Positions 1-13,707 of a stretch of DNA of 64,000 bases are shown one piece after another. The notes beneath the pieces were generated by a model. That model had not been told where the DNA came from. It saw only the letters and a list, made by a program, of their open reading frames with translations, and ran no database searches. The DNA is from Planctomycetaceae bacterium. GTDB taxonomy: Bacteria; Planctomycetota; Planctomycetia; Planctomycetales; Planctomycetaceae. The first letter of the stretch is position 1. Each line of letters opens with the position of its first letter. A program made the position numbers and the translations under genes. The stretch spans positions 41,058 to 105,057 of the forward strand of contig JAGQQE010000001.1 of NCBI GenBank assembly GCA_020426345.1, written 5' to 3'.

Positions 1-17
1 AGTTTAGGGCAGGTGGT

Positions 18-3000
18 ATGGCGATTCCGTCTATTCGTACGATCGACCAGGATACGGTTCGAAACTTCGGGAAAATTCAGGCCGAGTACGAGATTTCTGG
101 ACTGACTCAGATTCAAACGGCATTTTACAGCCGTTTTCTGCAGGCTGACCGCCCCGCGCGAGATCGGCTGAATTTCGGTCTGGAAGGCATCTTGCGCGAA
201 GTCTTTCCAATTGAGAGCTATGATGGCCAGTTCCGATTGGATTATGTGAAGTATGAGCTGGGTAAGCCTCGCTATACAGCCGACGAATGTCGTCAGCTCA
301 AACTGACCTACGGAATGCCGTTCCGTATCTGGTTGCGACTGGTCAAAGAGCAACCAGTTGAGGAAGAAGTGTATCTCGGTGATATTCCCATCATGATTGG
401 GGGTGGTGAGTTCATCATCAACGGGGCTGAGCGTGTCGTTGTCTCTCAGTTGCACCGCTCTCCGGGTGTGGACTTTGTGATGGCGGAGGAGACTGCCAGC
501 AGTGATCGCAAGACTCATTCCTGCCGCATTATCCCGGAACGCGGAAGCTGGATTGAGTTGCTGGTGAGCAAGCGCGACGCGATTGGCGTTCGCATCGACC
601 AGAGTGGTAAGTTCTCGGCGTTGACGTTGCTGCGAGCGATGTCGGGTGAGTATTCCAGCGACGCTTCCATCATCCGTTTGTTTTATCCGACGGAAGAGTT
701 GAAGCTGAGTTCGAAGACGACGGTTGCTGAGGTCGAGAACCGCTATTGCGTGGGCGATGTTGTTTTCCCGGAAAAGCATGAACGCGCCGGCGAGATCATT
801 TGTGATGCTGGGTCGCAGATCACAGATACCATTGCTGAGGAGTTGATTTCAGCGGGTGTGAAGAGCATTGAGGTTGTGACCGAGGTTCGGGACCCGCTGA
901 TTCTGAAGACTCTGGCAGAAGACGGGACGTCAACTCATGAAGAGGCGCTGTTGAAGATCTACCAGCGACTGCGCCCTGGGAATCCTCCAAATCTGGATAA
1001 GGCATCGGAGCTGTTCCACGAGAAGTTCTTCGATGTGAATCGCTATCGGCTCGGGCGGGTCGGGCGATTCCGAATCAACCGAAAGTTCCAGCAGGACATC
1101 TCTGACGAAGAGATGACTTTGAAGCCTGAGGACTTCATCAACGCAATGCGGTACATCGTTCGTCTGCGCATTGGTGATGAGACCGCGCAGATCGACGACA
1201 TCGATAACCTGGGTAATCGGCGGTTGCGTACGATTGATGAGCTGGCGTGTGATGAGATCCGAAAGGGTTTCCTGAAGCTTCGCCGCACCGTACAGGAGCG
1301 TATGCAGCTGAAGGAGGTGGAGTCGATTTCGCCTCGAACACTTATCAATCCGAAGAGTGTTTCTGCTGCAATCGACTTCTTCTACGGTCGTAGTGAGCTG
1401 TCACAGGTCGTGGACCAGACAAATCCACTGTCGATGTTGACGCACGAGCGGCGTTTGAGTGCGCTTGGTCCCGGGGGTTTGAACAGGAAGCGTGCCGGTT
1501 TCGAAGTTCGCGACGTGCACATTTCCCACTATGGACGCATCTGTCCGATCGAGACGCCAGAAGGTACCAATATCGGTCTGATTTCGAGTCTCGGGATCTT
1601 TTCTCGAGTCGACGATTATGGCTTTCTGATCTCGCCCTACCGTGTTGTTCGGAATGCGAAGATCATGGACGAGGTTGTCTGGTTGCGTGCCGATGAAGAG
1701 GCCGCTGCATTTGTGTGTCCTGCTGACACGCCTGTGGTGAACGGAGAGATTGAGCCGGAACGTGTTCTCGCCCGTAACAAGAGTGATGTAGTTTGGGCGA
1801 GTCGTGATCAGGTCGAGTTTATCGATGTGGCGCCTTGCCAGATGGTAGGTGTGTCTGCCGGGTTGATCCCGTTTCTTGAACACGACGATGCGAATCGTGC
1901 TCTGATGGGCTCGAACATGCAGCGACAGGCTGTTCCGTTGTTAATCGCTGAACGACCCGTAGTCGGAACAGGTATGGAGCAGTACGTTGCCCAGAACTCC
2001 GGCATGGTTTGGCGGGCGGAGAAGGCCGGTAAGGTGACTTACGTTGATGCCAACGTGATTGAGGTGGAAGGTAAACGATATCCACTTCGCAAGTACCGCC
2101 GTTTGAACGAACGAACGTGTCTGAATCAGAAGCCTATCGTGGCGGTGGGTGACAAGGTTAAGGCTGGTCAGGTACTTTGTGATAGTGCGGCGACACGAAA
2201 CGGAAGTCTTGCACTTGGTCGCAACGTACTGGTCGCGTTTATGTCATGGGAAGGCTTCAATTTTGAAGACGCCATCATTCTGTCCGAGCGACTGGTGAAG
2301 GAAGACGTCTACACGTCGATTCACCTGGATGAGTTTGATGTTGAGATTCGTGAAACCAAGCTTGGGCGCGAAGAGTTCACTCGTGATATCCCTAACGTGA
2401 GCGAGAAAGCTCTTCGTCATCTCGATGAAAGCGGAATCGTAAAGATCGGAACTCGAGTTCATCCCGGCGACATTCTGGTGGGCAAGGTTTCGCCGAAGGC
2501 GAAATCAGAATTGACGCCGGAAGAGAAACTGTTGCACGCGATTTTTGGTCGCGCTGGCGAAGATGTGAAGAACGAATCACTGGAAGTTCCTTCCGGCGTG
2601 GGCGGTATCGTCATTCACACCGAAAAGTTTTCTCGCCGCATGAGCCTGTCTGAGATTGAGCGTAAGCGGTTTGAAGATGATTTGAAGAAGGTAGAGAAGG
2701 AAGGCGAAACGGCAATTGCCGCGTCGTTCCAGAAGTTCCTTGTCGAGCTTGAAGCGGTCATCGAACAGCCCGTTGTTGACGAAGATGGCCGGCAGCTTGG
2801 CCAGTTGGATGACGTGAAGGCCGTAGCTGAATATGCACGACATTTCCAGAGTCACTTCGAAGACATGGATGTGCGAAGTCCGCAGAAGAAGACGGCGGCT
2901 CGCAAAGTGATTCGTGACAGCTGGAGCATTGTTGAAGACGTAATCGATCACGAGGACCACCGTTTGAACAGCATGAAGCGAGGCGATGAGTTGCCGAGTG

Positions 3001-3740
3001 GTGTGCTGCAGATGGTGAAGGTTTACGTTGCGTCGAAGCGTCAGATCAGCGCGGGCGATAAGATGGCAGGACGCCACGGGAACAAGGGGGTCATTTCGAA
3101 AGTCCTTCCGATCGAAGATATGCCATTCCTGGAGGATGGAACTCCTGTGGATATCATTCTGAACCCGCTGGGCGTTCCGAGTCGTATGAATGTGGGGCAG
3201 ATTCTGGAAACGCATCTCGGGTATGCAGCTGGAAAACTGGGCTACCGGGCGATTTGCCCCGTCTTTGATGGAGCAAGCGAAGATGATGTTCGTGCGGCTC
3301 TTGTCGAGGCCGGCCTGCCTGAGGATGGCAAGTCAGTTCTGTTCGACGGTCGCACCGGCGAACGCCTCGAGCAAAAGGTGACGGTCGGTTACATCTACAT
3401 GTTGAAGCTGCACCACCTGGTGGATGATAAGGTGCATGCTCGCGCGACCGGACCTTACTCACTGATCACTCAACAGCCACTTGGTGGCAAGGCCCGGTTC
3501 GGTGGACAGCGCTTCGGGGAGATGGAAGTCTGGGCGCTGGAAGCTTACGGTGCGGCCTACATCCTTCAGGAGTTGTTGACCGTGAAGAGCGACGACGTGG
3601 AAGGTCGTACAAAGATCTATGAGAGCATGGTTAAGGGCGAGAATACACTTGAAGCCGGAACACCCGCCAGCTTCGACGTGTTGAACAATGAAATTCGGGG
3701 CTTGTGTTTGAATCTGCATCTGGAGAAATCAGGTCATTAA
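18..3740 (+). CDS. rpoB: RNA polymerase beta subunit
   Basis: Beta subunit of RNA polymerase, 1240 aa (E. coli 1342), forming with beta' the catalytic cleft. The N-terminus, the rifampicin-pocket segment around residues 458-482 ([14 protein letters not shown], then [10 protein letters not shown]), the [16 protein letters not shown] block and the C-terminal [20 protein letters not shown] block are all clearly beta. The ATG start is preceded by a purine-rich AGGGCAGG. Within the rifampicin pocket the residue equivalent to E. coli F514 is V464 while Q513, D516, H526 and S531 equivalents are kept. It is followed after 169 bp by rpoC in the same orientation. Identity is certain; the drug-pocket remark is inference. 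Confidence 0.99.
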   Translation: MAIPSIRTIDQDTVRNFGKIQAEYEISGLTQIQTAFYSRFLQADRPARDRLNFGLEGILREVFPIESYDGQFRLDYVKYELGKPRYTADECRQLKLTYGMPFRIWLRLVKEQPVEEEVYLGDIPIMIGGGEFIINGAERVVVSQLHRSPGVDFVMAEETASSDRKTHSCRIIPERGSWIELLVSKRDAIGVRIDQSGKFSALTLLRAMSGEYSSDASIIRLFYPTEELKLSSKTTVAEVENRYCVGDVVFPEKHERAGEIICDAGSQITDTIAEELISAGVKSIEVVTEVRDPLILKTLAEDGTSTHEEALLKIYQRLRPGNPPNLDKASELFHEKFFDVNRYRLGRVGRFRINRKFQQDISDEEMTLKPEDFINAMRYIVRLRIGDETAQIDDIDNLGNRRLRTIDELACDEIRKGFLKLRRTVQERMQLKEVESISPRTLINPKSVSAAIDFFYGRSELSQVVDQTNPLSMLTHERRLSALGPGGLNRKRAGFEVRDVHISHYGRICPIETPEGTNIGLISSLGIFSRVDDYGFLISPYRVVRNAKIMDEVVWLRADEEAAAFVCPADTPVVNGEIEPERVLARNKSDVVWASRDQVEFIDVAPCQMVGVSAGLIPFLEHDDANRALMGSNMQRQAVPLLIAERPVVGTGMEQYVAQNSGMVWRAEKAGKVTYVDANVIEVEGKRYPLRKYRRLNERTCLNQKPIVAVGDKVKAGQVLCDSAATRNGSLALGRNVLVAFMSWEGFNFEDAIILSERLVKEDVYTSIHLDEFDVEIRETKLGREEFTRDIPNVSEKALRHLDESGIVKIGTRVHPGDILVGKVSPKAKSELTPEEKLLHAIFGRAGEDVKNESLEVPSGVGGIVIHTEKFSRRMSLSEIERKRFEDDLKKVEKEGETAIAASFQKFLVELEAVIEQPVVDEDGRQLGQLDDVKAVAEYARHFQSHFEDMDVRSPQKKTAARKVIRDSWSIVEDVIDHEDHRLNSMKRGDELPSGVLQMVKVYVASKRQISAGDKMAGRHGNKGVISKVLPIEDMPFLEDGTPVDIILNPLGVPSRMNVGQILETHLGYAAGKLGYRAICPVFDGASEDDVRAALVEAGLPEDGKSVLFDGRTGERLEQKVTVGYIYMLKLHHLVDDKVHARATGPYSLITQQPLGGKARFGGQRFGEMEVWALEAYGAAYILQELLTVKSDDVEGRTKIYESMVKGENTLEAGTPASFDVLNNEIRGLCLNLHLEKSGH

Positions 3741-3909
3741 TTCGCCTGAATCCCCGTTCTGCGTCGACTGCTGACCTGAGTCAGCAGTCGCCAACTCTGA
3801 GTCCCGCGGACTTGCGGGAGCATTGTTCCGTCTGAAATGAATACAAAACTGCAACGGTAGTTCTTTGGAATGCCTTTGCCTTTTGAACGATAGTTTGGGA
3901 GAACCGACC
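3741..3909 (+). other. rpoB-rpoC spacer with two hairpins
   Basis: The spacer holds a perfect 11-bp stem with a 4-nt CTGA loop at 3765-3790 (CGACTGCTGAC / GTCAGCAGTCG) and, 11 nt later, a perfect 6-bp stem at 3802-3819 (TCCCGC / GCGGGA, 6-nt loop). Neither is followed by a T-run, so a simple intrinsic terminator is unlikely. An RNase processing site, an mRNA stabiliser or a regulator binding site is possible. GGGAG at 3897-3901 is the ribosome binding site of rpoC. Confidence 0.75.
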
Positions 3910-8223
<4,314 letters not shown>

Positions 8224-8238
8224 GATCGGCGAATTCCA

Positions 8239-8287
8239 CTGATCGTGAACACGCGAGGTTGACGATCAGGAGAAGCATGGATAGATT
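8239..8287 (+). promoter_or_regulatory. Predicted str-operon promoter with palindrome
   Basis: TTGACG at 8259-8264 and TAGATT at 8282-8287 are separated by exactly 17 bp, a near-consensus sigma70-type promoter 52 bp upstream of rpsL. A perfect inverted repeat, CTGATCGT (8239-8246) and ACGATCAG (8262-8269) with a 15-bp spacer, overlaps the -35 element and is a plausible operator. The hexamers and the repeat are seen directly; their function is inferred. Confidence 0.6.
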
Positions 8288-8338
8288 GTCGCGTTTTCGG
8301 CGCTCGTAAGGTCTTCTGTTTTAAGAATTTGGCGTGTT

Positions 8339-8710
8339 ATGCCCACAATTAATCAGCTGGTTCGCAAGCCGCGTCGTCAGCAATATTCCAAGACCAAGAC
8401 TCCCCTTCTGGAGGGATGCCCTCAAAAACGCGGGGTTTGTCTCCAGGTAAAGACTGTCACTCCGAAGAAGCCGAATTCGGCTCTCCGAAAAGTGGCTCGT
8501 GTACGTCTTTCTAATGGTAAGGAAGTGACGGCTTACATTCCTGGAGAGGGTCACAACCTCCAGGAACACTCGATTGTGCTTGTTCGTGGTGGTCGTGTTC
8601 GCGACCTTCCGGGTGTTCGCTACAAGGTGATTCGTGGCGTTCTTGATACCCTGGGTGTTAACGGTCGGCGACAGGCTCGCAGCTGTTATGGTGCCAAGCG
8701 GCCTAAGTAG
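8339..8710 (+). CDS. rpsL: 30S ribosomal protein S12
   Basis: S12, 123 aa, part of the decoding centre of the 30S subunit. The conserved block [12 protein letters not shown] (41-52) carries K43/K44, and [10 protein letters not shown] and GVRYKVIRG follow. At the position of the streptomycin-linked E. coli/M. tuberculosis K88 (numbering with Met) the residue is R88 (GGRVRDLPG). First gene of the str cluster, 115 bp after rpoC, with its own predicted promoter. Confidence 0.99.
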   Translation: MPTINQLVRKPRRQQYSKTKTPLLEGCPQKRGVCLQVKTVTPKKPNSALRKVARVRLSNGKEVTAYIPGEGHNLQEHSIVLVRGGRVRDLPGVRYKVIRGVLDTLGVNGRRQARSCYGAKRPK

Positions 8711-8759
8711 TTTTTGCTCGTCTTGTTTTCTCTGCGTGTGCTAAAGGTAGTGCAGGTTC

Positions 8760-9233
8760 ATGGTTAAGAAGTTTACAGCCAGTCGCGAGCAGCTTACTCC
8801 CGATACCCGCTTCAATAGTCTGCTGGTATCGAAGTTCGTGAATTGTTTGATGTATGACGGCAAGAAGAGTGTGGCGACGGCTGCCTTCTATCGTGCGATG
8901 GACATTATTCAGAAGCAGCTCCCTGAGGAAGATGCTCTGAAGGTGTTTACTCAGGCTGTTGATAACGTGAAGCCTGCTATCGAGGTTCGTTCCAAGCGAG
9001 TTGGCGGGGCCACTTACCAGGTTCCTACGCCCGTAAATCATCGTCGCCAGCAGGCGCTTTCCATTCGCTGGATCCTGGAGGCTGTTCGCGGCCGCAAGGG
9101 GCGTCCGGTGGATCGTTCTCTGGCTGATGAGTTGATGGCTGCGTTTCGCCGGGAAGGTGCTGCAATGACAAAGCGTGAGAACGTGCATCGTATGGCTGAT
9201 GCAAACAAGGCGTTCTCGCACTTTGCGTGGTAA
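8760..9233 (+). CDS. rpsG: 30S ribosomal protein S7
   Basis: S7, 157 aa, primary binder of the 16S rRNA 3' major domain and organiser of the 30S head. Conserved [21 protein letters not shown] and the C-terminal [23 protein letters not shown] segments are present. Its length matches the family. Lies 49 bp after rpsL and is followed within 27 bp by a strong terminator, which separates it from the EF-G gene. Confidence 0.99.
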   Translation: MVKKFTASREQLTPDTRFNSLLVSKFVNCLMYDGKKSVATAAFYRAMDIIQKQLPEEDALKVFTQAVDNVKPAIEVRSKRVGGATYQVPTPVNHRRQQALSIRWILEAVRGRKGRPVDRSLADELMAAFRREGAAMTKRENVHRMADANKAFSHFAW

Positions 9234-9259
9234 TTCTTCGTTGATCAAAATCTGAACAG

Positions 9260-9299
9260 CGCCAAATGGTCCTCCTTGAGAGCCGTTTGGCGTTTTTTT
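9260..9299 (+). terminator. Intrinsic terminator after rpsG
   Basis: A 10-bp stem (CGCCAAATGG 9260-9269 pairing with CCGTTTGGCG 9283-9292, one T-G wobble) with a 13-nt loop is followed by seven T at 9293-9299. This is a textbook intrinsic terminator, only 20 bp upstream of the EF-G start codon, so it either ends the rpsL-rpsG message or attenuates expression of the EF-G gene. Confidence 0.85.
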
Positions 9300-9319
9300 G
9301 TTGGTTCTGGAGTGCCGCT

Positions 9320-11407
9320 GTGAGTCGAGACATAAACAACATTCGAAACATCGGAATTATTGCCCACATTGATGCAGGCAAGACAACGACGACAGAGCGG
9401 ATCTTGTTCTACACCGGAACCTCGCACCGCATGGGGAATGTCGACGACGGCAATACCGTCACTGATTTCGATCCGGAGGAGGCTCAGCGCGGCATAACGA
9501 TCTATTCGGCCGCGGTAACCTGCGAGTGGGGCGGTACGACCATCAACATTATTGATACTCCGGGGCACGTGGATTTTACTGCCGAAGTTGAACGCAGTCT
9601 GCGTGTGCTTGACGGTGCGGTGGTCATCTTCAGCGCGGTTGAAGGTGTTGAGGCGCAGAGTGAGACGGTTTGGCGACAGGCGAATCGGTATAACGTCCCG
9701 AGGGTATGCCTGATCAACAAGATGGATCGGATCGGTGCAGGTTTTGAACGGATCCTCGAGCAGATTCGGGCGAGGCTGAATGGGAAGCCCCTTCCTTTGC
9801 AGATACCGATTGGTATGGGCCCGAATTCAAATGCAGATGGTTTCGTCGGCATCATTGATTTGCTGCAGGCGAAGGCTATCTACTGGGATTCGGAGTCGCG
9901 TGGCGCTGAGTTTCGACTCGAAGAAATACCGGACCATCTGAGAGACGATGCTGATCTTTGGCGAGGGGAATTGTTTGATACGCTTTCGCTTCTGGATGAA
10001 GAGTTGATGGTTGCCTGTATGGAGATGGATCCGTCGGAGATTCCCATGGACCTTGTTCTTGGGGCTATTCGCCGGGCGACTCTTAATGGCGAAGTTCAGC
10101 CGGTTTTTTGCGGGTCATCTCTGGATTATATTGGTGTTCAGCCGGTCCTTGATGCGGTGAGAGATTTCCTGCCCAGTCCCATCGATCGTCCCCCGGTGCA
10201 GGGGGTTGTTCCATCCGGAAAACAGGAAGGGCAGGTGGTCAGTCGAAAGCCATCGTCCGACGAATCCGCATGTGTGCTCGTATTCAAGATCCAGGCGGAA
10301 TCGCATGGTGATTTGTATTTTGCACGAATTTATTCGGGTGCTTTGACGGGTAATTCCAAGTTGCTGAATCCCCGAACGGGGAAAAAGGAGATGATTACCC
10401 AGCTTTGGCATATTCAGTCGGACTCTCGGGTCAAAGTCGAACGAGTTGAAGCCGGGGATATTTGCGGAATTATCGGTCCGCGAGATTCCGCCACTGGAGA
10501 CACGCTTTGCGATCCTGGGGCGCCGATTGTGCTGGAGTCAATCGTCTTTCCGGAGCCTGTGATCTCAGTCGCTGTGGAGCCCGAATCGAGCGGTGATCGA
10601 AAGAAGCTGGAAGACACATTGCGAAGGCTGGAGCGACAGGATCCCACTTTTCATGTGAAGATAAACCCGGACACCGGGCAGACTCTGATCAGTGGGATGG
10701 GCGAATTGCACCTGGAAGTTATCCGCCATCGCATGGAGCGAGATTTCAATCTGTCGGTTAAATTCCACAAGCCACGCGTCAGCTACCGTGAAAAGCTGAT
10801 CGGGTCCGTGACAATTCATGAGCAATTCGCCCGTCAGCTGCCATCGGGTCCGGTTTCGTTTGGTCTGACTCTTGTGGCGGAAGAGCTGGAGGATTTGTCT
10901 GTTGGCGTTGAGGTTGTTTCCGAAATCAGCCCGGAGTCTATTCCGCGTCCGTTACTGGCGGTCTTGCTGGAATCGATTGAGAAGGAGGCGCAGGCAGGCG
11001 GAATCTTCGGTAACCCGTTGATGGGCTTGCGCCTTCGGATTCAGGAGATTACTTTCACAGAGGGCGAGTCTACGGAGGTGGCGATCCGTACGGCAGCGGC
11101 AGAAGCGTTCCGGCGCGTTCTTGCCGATGGGAAGCTGGCAATCCTGGAGCCAATTATGTCACTTGAGGTTGTCACACCGGAGGACTTTCTGGGTAATGTC
11201 CAGTCTGATTTGAACGCACGACGTGCGACGATCGTCAATTCAGACCGTCAGGGAGATCTTTGCGTTTTACAATGCGAGGCTCCTCTGGTTGAAATGTTTG
11301 GCTACTCAAACCAGATTCGCAGTCTTTCTCAAGGCCGAGCATCCTACTCCATGGAGCCCTGCCGCTACGCGATTGCCCCGGCGAATGTTGCAGAACAGAT
11401 GATGTAG
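9320..11407 (+). CDS. fusA: Elongation factor G, mtEFG2/spdEFG2-like
   Basis: Translational GTPase of the EF-G family, 695 aa. G1 [11 protein letters not shown] (from residue 16), G2 RGITI (57-61), G3 DTPGH (79-83) and G4 NKMD (133-136) are intact, and domains II, III, IV and V follow in order. Start GTG 9320 is chosen because GGAG (9309-9312) precedes it by 7 nt; the in-frame ATG 9266 lies inside a terminator stem. Switch I reads [21 protein letters not shown] instead of the usual MDWMEQEQERGITITSAA. In domain IV the SGGRGQYG loop and the GGVIPGEYIPAVDKG segment are replaced ([26 protein letters not shown]). These traits recall the mitochondrial EFG2 / spirochaete-planctomycete spdEFG2 class, tied to ribosome recycling rather than translocation. 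The class assignment is inference from motif memory. Confidence 0.9.
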   Translation: MSRDINNIRNIGIIAHIDAGKTTTTERILFYTGTSHRMGNVDDGNTVTDFDPEEAQRGITIYSAAVTCEWGGTTINIIDTPGHVDFTAEVERSLRVLDGAVVIFSAVEGVEAQSETVWRQANRYNVPRVCLINKMDRIGAGFERILEQIRARLNGKPLPLQIPIGMGPNSNADGFVGIIDLLQAKAIYWDSESRGAEFRLEEIPDHLRDDADLWRGELFDTLSLLDEELMVACMEMDPSEIPMDLVLGAIRRATLNGEVQPVFCGSSLDYIGVQPVLDAVRDFLPSPIDRPPVQGVVPSGKQEGQVVSRKPSSDESACVLVFKIQAESHGDLYFARIYSGALTGNSKLLNPRTGKKEMITQLWHIQSDSRVKVERVEAGDICGIIGPRDSATGDTLCDPGAPIVLESIVFPEPVISVAVEPESSGDRKKLEDTLRRLERQDPTFHVKINPDTGQTLISGMGELHLEVIRHRMERDFNLSVKFHKPRVSYREKLIGSVTIHEQFARQLPSGPVSFGLTLVAEELEDLSVGVEVVSEISPESIPRPLLAVLLESIEKEAQAGGIFGNPLMGLRLRIQEITFTEGESTEVAIRTAAAEAFRRVLADGKLAILEPIMSLEVVTPEDFLGNVQSDLNARRATIVNSDRQGDLCVLQCEAPLVEMFGYSNQIRSLSQGRASYSMEPCRYAIAPANVAEQMM

Positions 11408-11460
11408 CTGAAGTTTGGATTCTCGTCTGTCGAAGAAGAAGATTTCTCTGCTGTGCTTCA

Positions 11461-11489
11461 TTGACAGATTGTACTGTCAGAACTAGAAT
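11461..11489 (+). promoter_or_regulatory. Predicted S10-operon promoter with operator-like repeat
   Basis: A perfect -35 TTGACA (11461-11466), a 17-bp spacer and -10 TAGAAT (11484-11489) form the best sigma70-type promoter seen in the window, 68 bp upstream of rpsJ. A perfect inverted repeat TGACAG-N6-CTGTCA (11462-11479) starts in the -35 element and fills much of the spacer, a position where a bound protein would block polymerase. Confidence 0.7.
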
Positions 11490-11557
11490 CCGCGATTCCC
11501 CGTGGCAGGGGTAAGCTCGATCTCTAAACGTAAACTCTTTGCTCAAGGTGACTTGCG

Positions 11558-11887
11558 GTGGCTGGTGCTGGTGAAGAATGTATCCGGATTCGGATGGAAG
11601 CGTATGACCATTCCGTGCTGGATCAGTCGGCAGCGGAAATAGTGGATACTGCAAAGCGCACAGGGGCAATTGTTCATGGGCCTGTGCCGCTACCGACTCG
11701 CATTGAGCGGTATACGGTGCTGCGTAGTCCTCATATTGACAAGAAGTCGCGGGAGCAGTTCGAAATTCGGACGCACAAGCGATTGATTGATATTGTTCAG
11801 CCAACCGGTAAGACGGTTGATGCTCTGAACAAGTTGTCTCTGCCGGCTGGTGTGGACATTAAGATCAAGGCGACTGCGACGGCTTAG
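11558..11887 (+). CDS. rpsJ: 30S ribosomal protein S10
   Basis: S10, 109 aa, 30S head protein. Conserved [36 protein letters not shown] and RTHKRLIDI blocks identify it. Start GTG 11558, with AAGGTG (11545-11550) 7 nt upstream. First gene of the S10 cluster, 150 bp after the EF-G gene and downstream of its own promoter. Confidence 0.98.
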   Translation: MAGAGEECIRIRMEAYDHSVLDQSAAEIVDTAKRTGAIVHGPVPLPTRIERYTVLRSPHIDKKSREQFEIRTHKRLIDIVQPTGKTVDALNKLSLPAGVDIKIKATATA

Positions 11888-11979
11888 TCTGTTGTGGGCT
11901 TTTGGTCTTGGTTGGCCCTTGGTGATGCGGGTCTTTCGGCTCGTTCTTTGGTTTTCATTTGCGCGCGGATCTCTGAGCT

Positions 11980-12672
11980 ATGTCAGTGGGCTTGCTTGGT
12001 AAGAAAATTGGTATGACCCAGGTTTACGGGGATGATGGTGTCATCGTTCCTGTGACGGTCATAGAGGCTGGTCCTTGTGTTGTGCTGCAGGTTCGTACTC
12101 AGTCCAGGGATGGGTACGATGCTGTGCAGTTGGGCTTCGATGATGCCCCGCGGGAGAAGGTTTCGCGTTCTGTTCGAGGTCATGTGGCGGCAATTGGTGG
12201 GGTTCGTCAGTCGGCGCTGAAGGCTGCTGGTGTGGAGGTGCTGCCAAAGGCGGAGTGTGAGCCAAAGCGGTTTGTGCGGGAGTTTCGGCTGGTGTCGCCG
12301 GCTGAGTTGTCTGTGGGGCAGGTTCTTCTGGCAGATTCGCTTTCAGATGTTCAGTGGGTTGATGTGATTGGTGTTTCCAAGGGTCGCGGGACCACGGGTG
12401 TGATGAAGAGGCACAACTTTGCCGGGCAGCCGGCGAGTCATGGTGCGAAGCGGGTGCATCGTCATCCTGGTTCGATTGGTCAGAGTGCGGATCCTTCAAA
12501 GGTTATGAAGGGTACGAAGATGGCTGGTCGGTTTGGTGGTGAGCGGGTAACAGTGAAGAATCTTAGGGTGGTTCGGGTTGACGCTGAGTCGAATCTGTTG
12601 TTGGTGCGGGGTGCCATTCCGGGTCCGCAGGGTTCGTTTGTTGTTGTTCGTCGCTCTGAGAAGAACGCCTAG
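11980..12672 (+). CDS. rplC: 50S ribosomal protein L3
   Basis: L3, 230 aa, early 23S rRNA binder near the peptidyl transferase centre. N-terminal LLGKKIGMTQVY and the GVSKGRGTTGVMKRHNFAGQPASHG loop are diagnostic. The gene is unusually rich in GTT/GGT/GTG codons compared with its neighbours. It lies 92 bp after rpsJ across a T-rich spacer without a recognised element. Confidence 0.98.
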   Translation: MSVGLLGKKIGMTQVYGDDGVIVPVTVIEAGPCVVLQVRTQSRDGYDAVQLGFDDAPREKVSRSVRGHVAAIGGVRQSALKAAGVEVLPKAECEPKRFVREFRLVSPAELSVGQVLLADSLSDVQWVDVIGVSKGRGTTGVMKRHNFAGQPASHGAKRVHRHPGSIGQSADPSKVMKGTKMAGRFGGERVTVKNLRVVRVDAESNLLLVRGAIPGPQGSFVVVRRSEKNA

Positions 12673-12692
12673 ATATTTCGGTTGGTGGAAGC

Positions 12693-13316
12693 ATGATTTC
12701 TGTTTCGATTCGCGATATGTCTGGTGCTGAGTGTGGGACTTACCAGCTCGATCCGGCCTCGCTTGCTGACGGTATTAACAAGCAGCTGCTGCACGATGTT
12801 GTTGTGATGTACAACGCCAACAAGCGAGTTGGTGAGGTGCAGACAAAGTCTCGTGGCATGGTGGCTGGTAGTACCCGGAAGTTGTTTAAGCAAAAGGGTA
12901 CTGGCAGGGCTCGTGCTGGTGCGCTTCGTACACCGGTTCGTCGTGGTGGTGGTCATGCCTTCGGTAAGAAGCCGCGGGACTACTACTATCGGCTGCCGCG
13001 CAAGGCGGTTCAGAAGGCGACGCGAATGGCGTTGCTGAGTAAGTTTCAGGATGGCCAGGCTGTAGTTCTGAAATCCTGGGATTGTGTGGAGCCTCGGACT
13101 CGGGTTGTGGCGGGATTTCTGAAGGCAGTTGGGATTCAGGGGCAGTCGGTTTTGCTGGCGACTGAAGGGCTGAATGCCAACGTTTGGAAGTCGGCGAGGA
13201 ATATCGAGGGTGTGGTTGTGATGCCTGGCTCCGACCTGAATGCTTACTCGTTGTTGCGGCAGCGTAATCTGGTGATCACTGTTGCTGAAATTGACCGGAT
13301 TGCTGGCAAGGCGTAG
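12693..13316 (+). CDS. rplD: 50S ribosomal protein L4
   Basis: L4, 207 aa, lines the exit tunnel; in many bacteria it also represses its own S10 operon. The tunnel loop (TRKLFKQKGTGRARAGALRTP, then GGHAFGKKPRDYYYRLPRK) is conserved. Twenty bp after rplC. I saw no obvious L4-type leader structure upstream of rpsJ, so autoregulation by L4 cannot be claimed. Confidence 0.98.
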   Translation: MISVSIRDMSGAECGTYQLDPASLADGINKQLLHDVVVMYNANKRVGEVQTKSRGMVAGSTRKLFKQKGTGRARAGALRTPVRRGGGHAFGKKPRDYYYRLPRKAVQKATRMALLSKFQDGQAVVLKSWDCVEPRTRVVAGFLKAVGIQGQSVLLATEGLNANVWKSARNIEGVVVMPGSDLNAYSLLRQRNLVITVAEIDRIAGKA

Positions 13317-13352
13317 TCGTCAAGGGTTTTTCCAAGATAGTTTTGGTGTCTT

Positions 13353-13664
13353 ATGTCCATCGAAAATGCTGCTGCCGGGATTACCCTGGATGCTACTCAG
13401 GTGATTCGTCGTCCCCTTGTTACTGAGAAGGGGACGCACGTCTCAGAGAAGTTTAATGCGTACGCATTTGAGGTTCATCCTCTGGCAAGCAAGACGGATA
13501 TCAAGAACGCAGTCGAGCAGATGTTTGATGTGCGGGTTGTCGCTGTTCGGACACAGAATCGGTCGGGCAAGCCTCGCCGTTTTAAGATGGCGATGGGGCG
13601 TACAAAGAGCTGGAAGAAAGCTATTGTGAAGCTTCACGATGAAGATCGGATTGCGTTCTTTTAG
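13353..13664 (+). CDS. rplW: 50S ribosomal protein L23
   Basis: L23, 103 aa, located at the exit-tunnel opening, where it serves as docking site for trigger factor and SRP. VIRRPLVTEKG near the N-terminus and the FEVHPLASKTDIKNAVEQMF segment are characteristic. Length is normal. Lies 36 bp after rplD. Confidence 0.98.
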   Translation: MSIENAAAGITLDATQVIRRPLVTEKGTHVSEKFNAYAFEVHPLASKTDIKNAVEQMFDVRVVAVRTQNRSGKPRRFKMAMGRTKSWKKAIVKLHDEDRIAFF

Positions 13665-13707
13665 GCGTTGTTTGCTGTCGCCAATTGAAATTCTGGGTGA
13701 TTGAGTC

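Noticed and set aside
9266..9319. Upstream ATG start for the EF-G gene
   Set aside because: It lies inside the terminator stem and adds a Phe/Trp-rich stretch without homology; GTG 9320 has a good ribosome binding site.
11408..11557. L4-binding leader of the S10 operon
   Set aside because: No extended hairpin like the E. coli S10 leader; only the promoter palindrome and a short leader are present.
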